Source: Candidatus Acidiferrum typicum
GTDB lineage: Bacteria; Acidobacteriota; Terriglobia; Acidiferrales; UBA7541
Assembly: GCA_002478115.1 (NCBI GenBank)
Contig: DLMH01000059.1
Coordinates: 1 to 9,762 of the forward strand
Length of the DNA stretch: 9,762 bases
Reading direction: 5' to 3'
Below the pieces are notes generated by a model. That model saw nothing but the letters and a program-made list of their open reading frames with translations. It had not been told where the DNA came from and ran no database searches. Shown piece by piece: positions 1-7,187 of this stretch. Numbering within the stretch: position 1 is the first letter of the stretch; the number at the start of each line of letters is the position of its first letter. A program made the position numbers and the translations under genes.

Positions 1-279
1 GGCTACGTCTCTAGCAAGACGGATAAGTTCCTGTCGGGGAAAGTGGGAGGAGCCGTTGCCGTAGCGCGACGCGGCGGGCAAACCTTCACACTTCAGGAAA
101 TGCTGATGTTTTTCCTGATCAACGACATGATTGTTCCGGGATCAACGTACTGGAACATGGTCTTCGGCCGGTTGCCTGGCGAGGTGTGGAAGGACACGGA
201 AGGCATCGAAACGGTCCGGCATTTTGCCGCCAACGTCGCTAACCTGGTGAAAAAGCTTCATCCCGAAACCACCAACTGA
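1..279 (+). CDS. NADPH-dependent FMN reductase / flavodoxin-family protein, C-terminal part
   Basis: The reading frame is open from the first base to a TGA at 277-279, giving the last 92 residues; the start and the N-terminal FMN phosphate-binding part lie outside the window. The visible part has features of the flavodoxin-fold NAD(P)H-dependent FMN reductase / iron-sulfur flavoprotein family: the strand and turn GGAVAVARRGGQ, a hydrophobic helix with FFLINDMIVPGS, and a C-terminal helix rich in Val, Ala and Leu. Such proteins transfer electrons from NAD(P)H to flavin or other acceptors in the cytoplasm. The gene points toward the arsenic cluster but is separated from it by a recombinase remnant and by arsC on the opposite strand, so membership in the ars cluster is not shown. 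Family assignment comes from recalled conserved segments; the exact substrate is unknown. Confidence 0.75.
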   Translation, partial: GYVSSKTDKFLSGKVGGAVAVARRGGQTFTLQEMLMFFLINDMIVPGSTYWNMVFGRLPGEVWKDTEGIETVRHFAANVANLVKKLHPETTN

Positions 280-465
280 CGCGGCGATATCCTTTTTACC
301 AAAGTGCCAGCTGTGACCGGAGAGGCATTCGGCTTCCATGACTTCCGCCATTTTCGCATCACGTTCCTGGCGACCAGTGAAGTAGCCCGCTGGATTTCGG
401 AAGCGTGGGTCGGCCACAAGCGGAAAAACACCGTGGAAACACAAAGGCCCACATCCTTTTATTAG
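280..465 (+). pseudogene. Tyrosine recombinase (integrase) C-terminal remnant
   Basis: Directly after the stop of the upstream gene, in the same frame, 61 codons run open to a TAG at 463-465. There is no good start codon or ribosome site. The translation contains GFHDFRH (H at 337, R at 346, second H at 349) and, about 20 residues later, WVGHK (GH at 412-417). This order and spacing match the HxxR box and following GH(K) box of phage-type integrases. The catalytic tyrosine expected roughly ten residues after GH is not in place (TVETQ occupies that stretch), and the N-terminal three quarters of a recombinase are absent. I read it as a decayed end of an integrase gene. The alternative is a chance open frame, but two motifs in the correct order make that less likely. 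Confidence 0.5.
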
Positions 466-524
466 AGGGTGTAGGCCTTCTTGCGTGCCGGGTCGGTCCT
501 GGAGGGTCGTATAGGGTAAGGGGT

Positions 525-1016
525 TCATTGCTGCCCGATGCGGTCGATTTCCCTTTTGATGGCCAGCTTGTCGAGACTTGATAGGGGCAAACAGAGCAGG
601 AGGCTAATTCTGCGGTCGAGAATCATGAATGCTTCACGGAAGGCCTTCTCGATCTGCTCGGGTGTGCCCACTACCGCCGCGGGGTCCGGTACGCCCCAAT
701 GCGCCGGCATCGGTTGCCCAGGCCAAATTGGGCAAACTTCTTTGGCCACGTTATCACAGACTGTGAAAACAAAATGCAACTCCGGTGCTCCGGGTTTGGC
801 GAATTCGTCCCAATTCTTGCTGCGCGCCCCATCGGTAGGTAACTTAGCAATCTCGAGTTGTCGCAGAGCTTGCGGGTGAACATGGCCCGTGGCGTGACTT
901 CCTGCGCTGTAAGCAGTGAAGTTCGGAAAGCCCTTCCTGTTCATGATTGCTTCCGCCATGATGGAGCGGGCAGAATTTCCGGTGCATAGAAAAAGTACGT
1001 TGTAGTATTCTCGCAT
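525..1016 (-). CDS. arsC: Arsenate reductase, low-molecular-weight phosphatase type
   Basis: 163 residues, reading from 1016 down to a TGA at 525-527. It reduces arsenate to arsenite in the cytoplasm. The N-terminal strand runs into the phosphatase loop CTGNSAR (CX5R, Cys11 to Arg17). Two more cysteines, Cys87 and Cys95 (VCDNVAKEVC), are placed as expected for the redox relay of thioredoxin-coupled ArsC. HWGVPDPA (106-113) carries the Asp-Pro acid loop. Length fits a full single-domain protein. The frame extends upstream to 1088, but the ATG at 1016 is preferred because AAAGGTG lies six bases before it and the family begins directly with this strand. It is transcribed away from arsD across a shared regulatory region with a candidate ArsR operator, so it is probably induced together with arsDAR. 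Glutaredoxin-type ArsC is excluded by the fold motif. Confidence 0.93.
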   Translation of the reverse strand: MREYYNVLFLCTGNSARSIMAEAIMNRKGFPNFTAYSAGSHATGHVHPQALRQLEIAKLPTDGARSKNWDEFAKPGAPELHFVFTVCDNVAKEVCPIWPGQPMPAHWGVPDPAAVVGTPEQIEKAFREAFMILDRRISLLLCLPLSSLDKLAIKREIDRIGQQ

Positions 1017-1167
1017 GATGGTCACCTTTCTCAGGGGCGTCCTGGTGCACTCCGCAGACTCCAGGAAAGAGCGGGCCGCTGGTGACAACAGTCACAGCCC
1101 CGCAGCGGGAAAAGAGTATCATAACTATATACCTGTATGCGCATATACAGGTATTGGAGACGAGCCG
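1017..1167. promoter_or_regulatory. Divergent arsC / arsD regulatory region
   Basis: This 151-base intergenic region must hold the promoters for arsC (-) and arsD (+). It is AT-rich around 1112-1154. Besides the main operator-like palindrome at 1129-1154, it holds a small dyad GTGAC-AACA-GTCAC at 1082-1095, inside the predicted arsC leader. I cannot assign convincing -35/-10 pairs. A minus-strand TATGAT (complement of 1118-1123) is a possible -10 for arsC without a good -35. The arsD ribosome site GGAGA (1156-1160) lies seven bases before its ATG. Confidence 0.7.
1129..1154. promoter_or_regulatory. Candidate ArsR operator (10-6-10 inverted repeat)
   Basis: ATACCTGTAT (1129-1138) and ATACAGGTAT (1145-1154) are perfect inverted copies with a six-base spacer that itself is part of TATGCGCATA. 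AT-rich dyads of about this size are typical binding sites for ArsR/SmtB dimers, and an ArsR-type repressor is encoded at 3343-3744 in the operon this site precedes. The right arm ends one base before the arsD ribosome site, so bound repressor would block transcription into arsDAR. It lies about 110 bases from the arsC start. Binding is inferred from position and shape. Confidence 0.75.
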
Positions 1168-1557
1168 ATGCCAAAACTACAAGTGTTTGACCCCGCCATG
1201 TGCTGCTCGACGGGCGTTTGTGGGCCGAGTGTTGATCCCGCCCTGCCACGGTTCGCGGCGGACCTCGAATGGCTCAAGAGCAAGGGGATCGAAATCGAAC
1301 GCCATAACCTGGCGCAAGAGGTTGCCGCATTCACGAGCAATCTGGTCGTAAAGTCCGCGCTAAACAGCAAGGGCAGCAAGTGCCTTCCACTGCTCTTGCT
1401 CGATGGGAAGATTGTCGGCGAGGGCGTCTATCCGACGCGGGGGCAGCTTGCAAGTATCGCGCAGGTGGAGTTCGAGCCGGGGCCGGTTATCACGCAGGTG
1501 AAAGAAAAGCAGCCATTCGTGACAATTGGAGCTGCGGGCAAGCCTGGCGGCAGGTGA
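1168..1557 (+). CDS. arsD: ArsD arsenic metallochaperone
   Basis: 129 residues. ArsD binds As(III) or Sb(III) in the cytoplasm and hands it to ArsA, raising the pump's affinity; it was earlier described as a weak second repressor. The functional cysteines fall at the same numbers as in plasmid R773 ArsD: Cys12-Cys13 and Cys18 in MCCSTGVCGP. The thioredoxin-like body follows (LEWLKSKGIEIERHNLAQE, then LPLLLLDGKIVGEGVYPT). The C-terminal vicinal cysteine pairs of R773 ArsD, which are dispensable there, are absent. The frame is open from 1015, but the ATG at 1168 is chosen because GGAGA lies seven bases upstream and homologues begin with MPxLxVFDPAMCC. The stop is three bases before arsA, indicating translational coupling; the arsD tail GGCAGGTGA probably serves as the arsA ribosome site. 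Confidence 0.96.
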   Translation: MPKLQVFDPAMCCSTGVCGPSVDPALPRFAADLEWLKSKGIEIERHNLAQEVAAFTSNLVVKSALNSKGSKCLPLLLLDGKIVGEGVYPTRGQLASIAQVEFEPGPVITQVKEKQPFVTIGAAGKPGGR

Positions 1558-1560
1558 TTC

Positions 1561-3321
1561 ATGAAGCTACTCCAAGATCCGACTCGGAACCTGCTTTTCA
1601 CGGGAAAAGGCGGCGTGGGCAAGACTTCCATTGCCTGTGCCATTGCCATTTCATTGGCTGAACGGGGAAAGCGAGTCCTCTTGGTGAGCACCGATCCTGC
1701 CTCCAATCTCGACGAAGTTCTGGCGACACATCTAGGAATGCGGCCCACTCCGATTGCCAAAATGACTGGTCTGCACGCGATGAACGTAGACCCGGAAGAG
1801 GCTGCACGCCTTTACCGTGAACGCGTTATTGGACCCTATCGCGAGCTTCTTCCTAAGTCGGCGGTGGACAACATCGAAGAACAGCTATCCGGTGCGTGCA
1901 CCGTCGAAATCGCAGCTTTCAATGAATTTGCGAAGTTGTTGGGAGATCAAACCGCCACGGCAGAGTACGATCACATCATCTTCGATACCGCTCCCACCGG
2001 CCATACGCTTCGGCTTCTACAGCTACCTGCAGCATGGACTGATTTCATCGAGACCAACATGACGGGAACGTCTTGCCTTGGCCCTCTGGCAGGTCTCCAG
2101 GCCCAGAAGGAACTCTACGCAAAGGCTCTACGCGCCCTTTCGGACTCAAACGCTACAACGGTGTTTCTCGTCAGTCGCCCGGATCATTCGGCGCTGGCCG
2201 AGGCAGAGCGTACGCGCAGTGAGCTTGAAGGTCTTGGCATCAAGAATCAGAGATTGATTCTGAATGGTGTTTTTCAGGCGAGCGATAGAGAGGACGCGGT
2301 TGCCCTCACATTGGAATCCCGGGGCAAGAAAGCGTTGGCGGAGATGCCGCAAGGGCTACGCGTGCTTCCGCAAGATGAGGTCGCGTTGGTTTCTAGCGCT
2401 CTCATTGGTGTCGAGGCGCTTCGCCAGCTATCTTCCGGCGAAGTTTCATTCTCAAGGGAAACCCTCGGGGTTACTCCTCGGGCTGTTCTTCCGTCACCTC
2501 TTGCTGACCTTTTGACGGACATAGCGGCAAGCGGAAGAGGCGTTGTCATGACAATGGGGAAAGGTGGTGTGGGCAAGACTACGGTAGCGGCTGCGATCTC
2601 TGTAGAACTCGCGAGGATGGGCCATAGAATCCATCTGACCACGACTGACCCCGCAGCCCACGTTTCGATGACGCTGAATGGCAAAGTGCATGGATTGCAA
2701 GTCACGCGCATTGATCCCGCTGCCGAGACGCGAGCCTACACTGAAGAAGTCATGGCCGAATCTGGCCGCGACCTAGATGAGAAAGGCAGGGCCCTCTTGG
2801 AGGAGGACCTCCGCTCTCCTTGCACGGAAGAGATCGCTGTCTTTCGTGCCTTCGCTCGCAGAGTGGATGAAGGCAACGATGGTTTTGTGGTCATTGATAC
2901 AGCTCCGACAGGGCATACGCTTCTATTGTTGGATGCGGCGGAGGCTTACCACCGCGATGTCGCCCGCAATCTGAGTTACATTCCCGATAGCGTCCGCAGA
3001 TTGCTCCCGCAACTGCGGAACTCCGCGTTCACGCGAATTCTCATCGTGACGTTACCGGAGGCAACGCCTGTACATGAGGCGGCACGGTTGCAAGAGGATC
3101 TGAAGCGTGCGGGAATCAATCCATATGCTTGGGTGATCAATCAAAGCTTTGGCGCCACTGATACAAAGGACCCTGTGTTGGCTGAACGCGGACGGCTTGA
3201 AAAGCGCTACATTTCCGAAGTGAGCGATACTTTGGCCAGTCGTGTAGCGTTGATTCCATGGCAGATTGAGGCTCCCGTTGGGAGCGAGCGGTTGCGACAA
3301 ATTGCGCAGGTAGCAGTATAA
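1561..3321 (+). CDS. arsA: ArsA arsenical pump-driving ATPase (two-domain)
   Basis: 586 residues, the usual length for the duplicated A1-A2 form. ArsA is the cytoplasmic As(III)-stimulated ATPase that attaches to a membrane arsenite carrier (ArsB, sometimes Acr3). A1 has the P-loop GKGGVGKTS at 15-23 and the signal-transduction motif DTAPTGHT at 142-149. A2 has GKGGVGKT at 333-340 and DTAPTGHT at 446-453. The three metal-site cysteines of R773 ArsA are all present: Cys113 (GACTVE), Cys172 (TGTSCLG) and Cys421 (SPCTEE; 422 in R773). The gene therefore looks fully functional. It starts three bases after arsD and ends 21 bases before arsR. No ArsB or Acr3 gene lies in the window, so its membrane partner must be encoded elsewhere. 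Tail-anchored-protein Get3 function is unlikely given the ArsD neighbour and the duplicated domains. Confidence 0.97.
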   Translation: MKLLQDPTRNLLFTGKGGVGKTSIACAIAISLAERGKRVLLVSTDPASNLDEVLATHLGMRPTPIAKMTGLHAMNVDPEEAARLYRERVIGPYRELLPKSAVDNIEEQLSGACTVEIAAFNEFAKLLGDQTATAEYDHIIFDTAPTGHTLRLLQLPAAWTDFIETNMTGTSCLGPLAGLQAQKELYAKALRALSDSNATTVFLVSRPDHSALAEAERTRSELEGLGIKNQRLILNGVFQASDREDAVALTLESRGKKALAEMPQGLRVLPQDEVALVSSALIGVEALRQLSSGEVSFSRETLGVTPRAVLPSPLADLLTDIAASGRGVVMTMGKGGVGKTTVAAAISVELARMGHRIHLTTTDPAAHVSMTLNGKVHGLQVTRIDPAAETRAYTEEVMAESGRDLDEKGRALLEEDLRSPCTEEIAVFRAFARRVDEGNDGFVVIDTAPTGHTLLLLDAAEAYHRDVARNLSYIPDSVRRLLPQLRNSAFTRILIVTLPEATPVHEAARLQEDLKRAGINPYAWVINQSFGATDTKDPVLAERGRLEKRYISEVSDTLASRVALIPWQIEAPVGSERLRQIAQVAV

Positions 3322-3342
3322 AAGGTGAAGAGGAAGGGACGC

Positions 3343-3744
3343 ATGAAAGAACTGGAACAATACTTTAAGGCACTCGCTGACACAAACCGGCTGCGAATCT
3401 TGAATCTTCTGCTGCATGGGGAGTTGTGTGTCTGTGACATCCAGTATGTTCTGGAGGCGACTCAGCCAAATGTTTCTCGTCATCTTTCATATCTGAAGAA
3501 CTCGGGCCTTGTCTTAGATCGCCGGGACGGCTACAGAATCTTCTACCGCCTCGCTGACCCGAAGCAGGGGACGAAGAAGCGCTTATTCGAGTTTCTCCAA
3601 GATGCTTACAAGAACGAAGAACAGTTGCAGGCGGACAAGAAGCGACTGAAGGAAGCGATTGACGCCGGTTCCTGCACACTCGGTGAATGGAAACCCTACT
3701 CTGCCGTCGGTGGGACAAAAAGCGTGCAAGCAAGTCGGACCTGA
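3343..3744 (+). CDS. arsR: ArsR-family arsenic-responsive repressor
   Basis: 133 residues, a winged-helix ArsR/SmtB repressor. The order is an N-terminal helix (MKELEQYFKALADTNRLRIL), the metal-site motif ELCVCD (27-32, Cys29 and Cys31) at the start of the recognition region, the helix-turn-helix (about 33-55, TQPNVSRHLSYLKNSGLV), and the wing (DRRDGYRIFYRL). The paired cysteines are those that bind As(III) in R773-type ArsR; metal binding releases DNA. The C-terminal 55 residues are charged and longer than in minimal ArsR proteins, with one more cysteine at 111. A GTG at 3325 could extend it by six residues, but the ATG at 3343 has GGAAGGG (3332-3338) just upstream. It is the last gene of the arsD-arsA-arsR cluster and is the natural ligand for the inverted repeat at 1129-1154, giving autorepression. 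Confidence 0.95.
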   Translation: MKELEQYFKALADTNRLRILNLLLHGELCVCDIQYVLEATQPNVSRHLSYLKNSGLVLDRRDGYRIFYRLADPKQGTKKRLFEFLQDAYKNEEQLQADKKRLKEAIDAGSCTLGEWKPYSAVGGTKSVQASRT

Positions 3745-3760
3745 GGATTTTGCCCAAGGG

Positions 3761-3777
3761 CGGACACGCTGTGTCCG
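3761..3777 (+). terminator. Short hairpin after arsR, possible weak terminator
   Basis: CGGACAC-GCT-GTGTCCG forms a perfect seven-pair stem with a three-base loop, 17 bases after the arsR stop and 43 bases before the next gene. No T-run follows (TCGTCACTGCG), so it does not look like a standard intrinsic terminator. It may be a processing or pause hairpin between the ars operon and the molybdenum hydroxylase genes. Confidence 0.35.
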
Positions 3778-3819
3778 TCGTCACTGCGAAAAATCCGATA
3801 TGAGAGTATATGCTGCGAT

Positions 3820-4293
3820 ATGCGACGAACGATTTCTTTCACTCTGAACGGCAAGCCGACCCGCTTGGCTGTCGATGATGAACGTATGTTGCTGTGGATT
3901 CTGCGCTACGACCTCGGCTTGACCGGAACCAAGTATGGCTGTGGCGAGGGCCTTTGTGGCGCCTGCACGGTTGTGGTGGACAACGAGACGGTCAGGGCCT
4001 GCTCGACGCCGATCAGCGAGGTGGCAGGAAAATCCATGCTTACGATCGAGGGGCTGGAACACGAAGGAAAGCTGCACGCCATCCAGCAGGCATTTCTGCG
4101 GCATAACGCCTTTCAATGCGGTTACTGCACATCGGGCATGATCCTGAGCGCGTATGTGCTGCTCCAGAAAGCGTCGCGGCCAACAACTGCGGAAATCATA
4201 AGGCACATGGACGATAACCTGTGCCGCTGCGGAAGCCACACGCGCATCGTCGAGGCAATCCAGGAAGCCGCGGGTTCGAAGGAGCGTGGGTGA
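3820..4293 (+). CDS. iorA: Molybdenum hydroxylase [2Fe-2S] small subunit (isoquinoline 1-oxidoreductase alpha-like)
   Basis: 157 residues, the normal size for the electron-transfer subunit of xanthine-oxidase-family enzymes. The N-terminal plant-type ferredoxin domain has Cys41, Cys46, Cys49 and Cys61 (CGEGLCGACTV then RAC). The C-terminal helical [2Fe-2S] domain has Cys100, Cys103, Cys135 and Cys137 (QCGYC and NLCRCG). All eight ligands are present. It moves electrons from the molybdenum centre of the next gene's product to an external acceptor. The start ATG at 3820 has no strong ribosome site (GAGAG is about a dozen bases upstream). The stop TGA overlaps the next ATG (4-base ATGA), so the two subunits are translationally coupled. 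It has no export signal of its own and would be carried by the Tat-tagged partner. Carbon monoxide dehydrogenase small subunits look similar, but a flavin subunit gene is missing here. Confidence 0.92.
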   Translation: MRRTISFTLNGKPTRLAVDDERMLLWILRYDLGLTGTKYGCGEGLCGACTVVVDNETVRACSTPISEVAGKSMLTIEGLEHEGKLHAIQQAFLRHNAFQCGYCTSGMILSAYVLLQKASRPTTAEIIRHMDDNLCRCGSHTRIVEAIQEAAGSKERG

Positions 4294-6446
4294 TGAGCGC
4301 TCAGGATAAGTGGGAAAATGAAGCGATCGAAGTGGCTGGCGGGAAGGTGTCCCGCCGTGAGTTCTTTGGTCTGACTGGTTCGGGCCTGTTCGTGTTCTTC
4401 TGGGCCGGCCCTGGGGAGTTCTTTCAAGAGCCGGCACGGCTGCCCGGGAGGCCGAGTTATCCGGAGGACTTCAACGCCTACCTGCGGATTGGAGCTGAGG
4501 GACGAGTCACCTGTTTTGTAGGCAAGGTGGAATTGGGACAGGGTGCGATGACGTCATTGCCTATGTTGCTTGCGGAGGAACTGGACGTTGCTCTCGACTC
4601 CGTGGACATCGTGATGGGAGATACCGATCTTTGTCCATGGGATATGGGCACGTTCGGTTCCTTAAGCATCCGCCAGTTTGGCCCGGTCTTGCGCAAAGCG
4701 GGAGCCGAGGCAAGAGGTGTGTTGCTGCAGATGGCGGCAGAGCGCCTCAATGTGCCGGTAGATCGCCTCAAGGTGAACGCCGGCGTGGTGACTGATTCAT
4801 CCACCGGAAAGCACGTGCCCTATGCGGAGCTTGTGCAGGGAAAGCGCATCGAACGGCACATCGGAAAAGTGGAGTTGAAGCCGGTGTCCAGTTTCGTCGT
4901 TCATGGCAAATCGCCCGTGCGTAGGGATGCGCTCGAGAAGGTAACCGGAAAAGCCAGGTACGCGGGCGACGTGCGGCTTCCCGGCATGCTGAACGCGAGG
5001 ATCCTCCGGCCGCCAGCACATGGCGCAGTGCTCAAGCAAGTGGATACCAGCGCAGCCGAGAAGGTTGAGGGCGTGCGCATCGTTCGCGAAGGGGACCTGA
5101 TTGCGGTGTTGCATGAGCACCGTGACGTCGCGGAGAGGGCGAAGACCCTGATCAAAGCGGAATACGACAATCCAAAGGTAGCAGTGGATGACCGAACGAT
5201 TTTTGATCACCTGTTGAAAAACGCGCCGCAACCTCAAGTCGTAGACGAGAGGGGAAGCCTCACAGAAGGCGAGAAGCTTTCCGCTGCGATTGTTGAGGAG
5301 ACCTACTTGAATAGCTACGTCGCGCACGCGCCGATGGAGACGCATTCCGCGACAGCGACGATTGAGAATGAAAAGGTCACCGTATGGGCAGGCACACAGA
5401 CGCCGTTCCCCGTAAAACAGCAACTGGCGGAAGCTCTGCAAGTGGCACCGGAAAAGGTACGCGTCATTGTGCCGTACGTTGGTGGGGGCTTCGGAGGCAA
5501 GAGTGCATCTCGACAGGCTATAGAGGCGGCGCGACTAGCGAAACTCACCGGCAAACCGGTGCAAGTGGTGTGGGACCGGAGCGAGGAGTTCTTTTTTGAC
5601 ACGTTCCGACCTGCCGCTGTCGTGAAAATCAGAAGTGGAGTGGACGCCCTCGGGAAACTGACGTTCTGGGATTTTAAGGTGTTCTGTGCGGGCGATAGGG
5701 AGGCAAAGCAGTTTTATGACATTCCGCACCAGCGTACCGTTTCGGCCGGGGGTTGGTTTGGGGAGAATCCCGCAGGATTGCACCCGTTTGCCATTGGTCC
5801 ATGGCGTGCACCGTCGGTCAACACGAATACATTCGCTCGCGAATCGCACATCGACATCCTCGCAGGCAAGGCAGGAATGGACCCTGTGGAATTCCGCTTG
5901 AAGAACCTGAGCGACAAACGCATGCGCACTGTGCTGCAAACAGCGGCCCACCAATTTGGATGGAAGCCAGCGCAGAAACAGAAGAGACTTGGCGTGGGAG
6001 TCTCTTGCGCCATCTACAGCGGGACTTATGTCGCGACAATGGCAGAGGTGGCGGTTGATGAACGCACCGGAACTGTACAGGTTAAACGTGTGGTGTGTGT
6101 GCAGGACCAGGGAGTTACGGTGAATCCGGACGGTTCACGGCAACAGATGGAAGGCAGCATCATGATGGGGCTCGGCTATGCGTTGGCCGAGGAGGTGCGG
6201 TTTCGGGGTCGGGAGATTCTTGACCACAATTTCGACAGCTATGAGATACCACGCTTTTCGTGGCTTCCCAGGATCGAAACGGTTTTGGTCGATAACCCGG
6301 AAGTGCCGGCATCGGGATGTGGCGAGCCACCGATCGTCAACATGGGCGCAGTGCTGGCAAATGCAATCTACGACGCGGTGGGGGCCAGGCTGCTGCAATT
6401 GCCGATGACTCCCGCGCGCGTCAAGGCGGCACTTCAGCGCTCGTAA
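4293..6446 (+). CDS. iorB: Molybdenum hydroxylase large subunit, Tat-exported (isoquinoline 1-oxidoreductase beta-like)
   Basis: 717 residues. It binds the molybdopterin cofactor and hydroxylates an N-heterocycle or oxidises an aldehyde; the substrate cannot be read from sequence. A twin-arginine signal lies at 20-25 (SRREFF), followed by a hydrophobic stretch to about residue 44, so the folded dimer is probably exported to the periplasm. The Mo-pterin motifs are GQGAMTSLPMLLAEELDV from residue 82, a second aldehyde-oxidase a/b hammerhead region near 215-300, GGGFGGK at 397-403, and GCGEPP with the catalytic Glu at about 678. The frame extends upstream to 4221, but the ATG at 4293 is chosen: AAGGAG lies eight bases before it and it overlaps the iorA stop. 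There is no FAD subunit, cytochrome subunit or XdhC-like maturation gene nearby. Two-subunit IorAB enzymes lack the FAD subunit; the electron acceptor is unknown. The length is slightly short for IorB but no domain is missing. Confidence 0.9.
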   Translation: MSAQDKWENEAIEVAGGKVSRREFFGLTGSGLFVFFWAGPGEFFQEPARLPGRPSYPEDFNAYLRIGAEGRVTCFVGKVELGQGAMTSLPMLLAEELDVALDSVDIVMGDTDLCPWDMGTFGSLSIRQFGPVLRKAGAEARGVLLQMAAERLNVPVDRLKVNAGVVTDSSTGKHVPYAELVQGKRIERHIGKVELKPVSSFVVHGKSPVRRDALEKVTGKARYAGDVRLPGMLNARILRPPAHGAVLKQVDTSAAEKVEGVRIVREGDLIAVLHEHRDVAERAKTLIKAEYDNPKVAVDDRTIFDHLLKNAPQPQVVDERGSLTEGEKLSAAIVEETYLNSYVAHAPMETHSATATIENEKVTVWAGTQTPFPVKQQLAEALQVAPEKVRVIVPYVGGGFGGKSASRQAIEAARLAKLTGKPVQVVWDRSEEFFFDTFRPAAVVKIRSGVDALGKLTFWDFKVFCAGDREAKQFYDIPHQRTVSAGGWFGENPAGLHPFAIGPWRAPSVNTNTFARESHIDILAGKAGMDPVEFRLKNLSDKRMRTVLQTAAHQFGWKPAQKQKRLGVGVSCAIYSGTYVATMAEVAVDERTGTVQVKRVVCVQDQGVTVNPDGSRQQMEGSIMMGLGYALAEEVRFRGREILDHNFDSYEIPRFSWLPRIETVLVDNPEVPASGCGEPPIVNMGAVLANAIYDAVGARLLQLPMTPARVKAALQRS

Positions 6447-7184
6447 TTTCTGCACGTGCTTCCTTCGAGTGAATCCTTCTTGAACACATGCCCCGCGCAG
6501 GTCAAACCCTTGCGAGACTTGCCGCGTCGCGAATGCCTACGTCCAGTCCGGCCTAAAATGAGTTTGCTGACGGTTTTGCTTGGTCGTCCTGGGCCTCGGG
6601 CGATTCTGCCGGGGTCTTTTCGTTGAACGGCAAGCCTCAAAAGTCTGTCAATCCCAACCGAATGAAGTCGCTTTAAAGCGCTCCTATAAATCCTGTGTTT
6701 TCAATAACCTATCGATTTGCCACCCAAAGACAATACTAACAAGAAAAGACGATGGAGTTCGGCGTCAAGGCTGTCTGTTCCAGTGAGACAGAGAGCCGTC
6801 AGAGGTTAGCGATTGAATCTGGGCATGTCAGCACTCAGCACGCCGGGGCGAACCCGCCGAGTGAAACACTGAGAAGGAATCTAAGAGGCGACGTGAACAA
6901 TAAAGGGGATCTCCTCCAGTTCAATCGTGTCGGTTCTGATTGCAGTCCCAGGGACCACGCGCGAGCTCAGACCCTTCCGACAGTATAGAGATCGGGCTAT
7001 CGCCTGACGGCGACCACACGGATACAACGAGTCATCCATTAGCACCTGTACCGCGGTTAGGTATAGGTGCGTCTGCCAGCCGTTGTCCAGATGTATCCAT
7101 ATGTCGGAGCGGAGTAAGGCTGGCGGACGCAGGTATCGGGGAGCCAAAAGATGCTGGCCGAGATGACAAATGTAGAGAGGTACG
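6447..7184. other. Gene-poor stretch between iorB and the HNH gene
   Basis: About 740 bases without a recognisable gene. Open frames of 68 to 128 codons occur on both strands (for example 6752-6988 plus and 6881-7267 minus). Their translations show no family motifs and are low in complexity or arginine-rich, and they lack good ribosome sites. No tRNA-like cloverleaf was seen, and no T-run terminator follows iorB. The only clear structures are the inverted repeat at 7068-7131 and a small hairpin TCGCC-TGAC-GGCGA at 7000-7013. The stretch probably marks the change from the ars/molybdenum cargo to the mobile-element-like DNA on the right. Confidence 0.6.
7068..7131. repeat. 14-base inverted repeat upstream of the HNH gene
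   Basis: TGCGTCTGCCAGCC (7068-7081) pairs with GGCTGGCGGACGCA (7118-7131) with a single G-T position, around a 36-base loop. It ends 56 bases before the HNH start. As RNA it would be a stable long hairpin in the 5' leader of the HNH cluster; as DNA it could be a protein-binding or recombination site. There is no T-run, so a terminator is unlikely. Confidence 0.6.
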
Positions 7185-7187
7185 ATG

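Noticed and set aside
142..528. 128-codon minus-strand frame across the FMN reductase end and integrase remnant
   Set aside because: No family motifs; the plus strand has recognisable protein motifs over the same bases, so this is a shadow frame.
1017..1088. Upstream extension of the arsC frame by 24 codons to 1088
   Set aside because: The added residues do not belong to the family fold, and the ATG at 1016 has its own ribosome site; the extension would also run through the leader dyad.
1015..1167. Upstream extension of the arsD frame to 1015
   Set aside because: It would read through the operator palindrome and add 51 residues unlike ArsD; the ATG at 1168 gives the canonical N-terminus and cysteine numbering.
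4221..4292. Extended start of the large molybdenum hydroxylase subunit at 4221
   Set aside because: It lies inside iorA in another frame and pushes the Tat motif too far from the N-terminus; the ATG at 4293 has AAGGAG and an ATGA overlap.
6752..6988. 78-codon plus-strand frame
   Set aside because: No motif and no ribosome site; composition looks like random translation.
6447..7184. Possible tRNA, group I/II intron or CRISPR in the gap before the HNH gene
   Set aside because: No cloverleaf, no conserved intron core, no reverse transcriptase and no regularly spaced repeats were seen.
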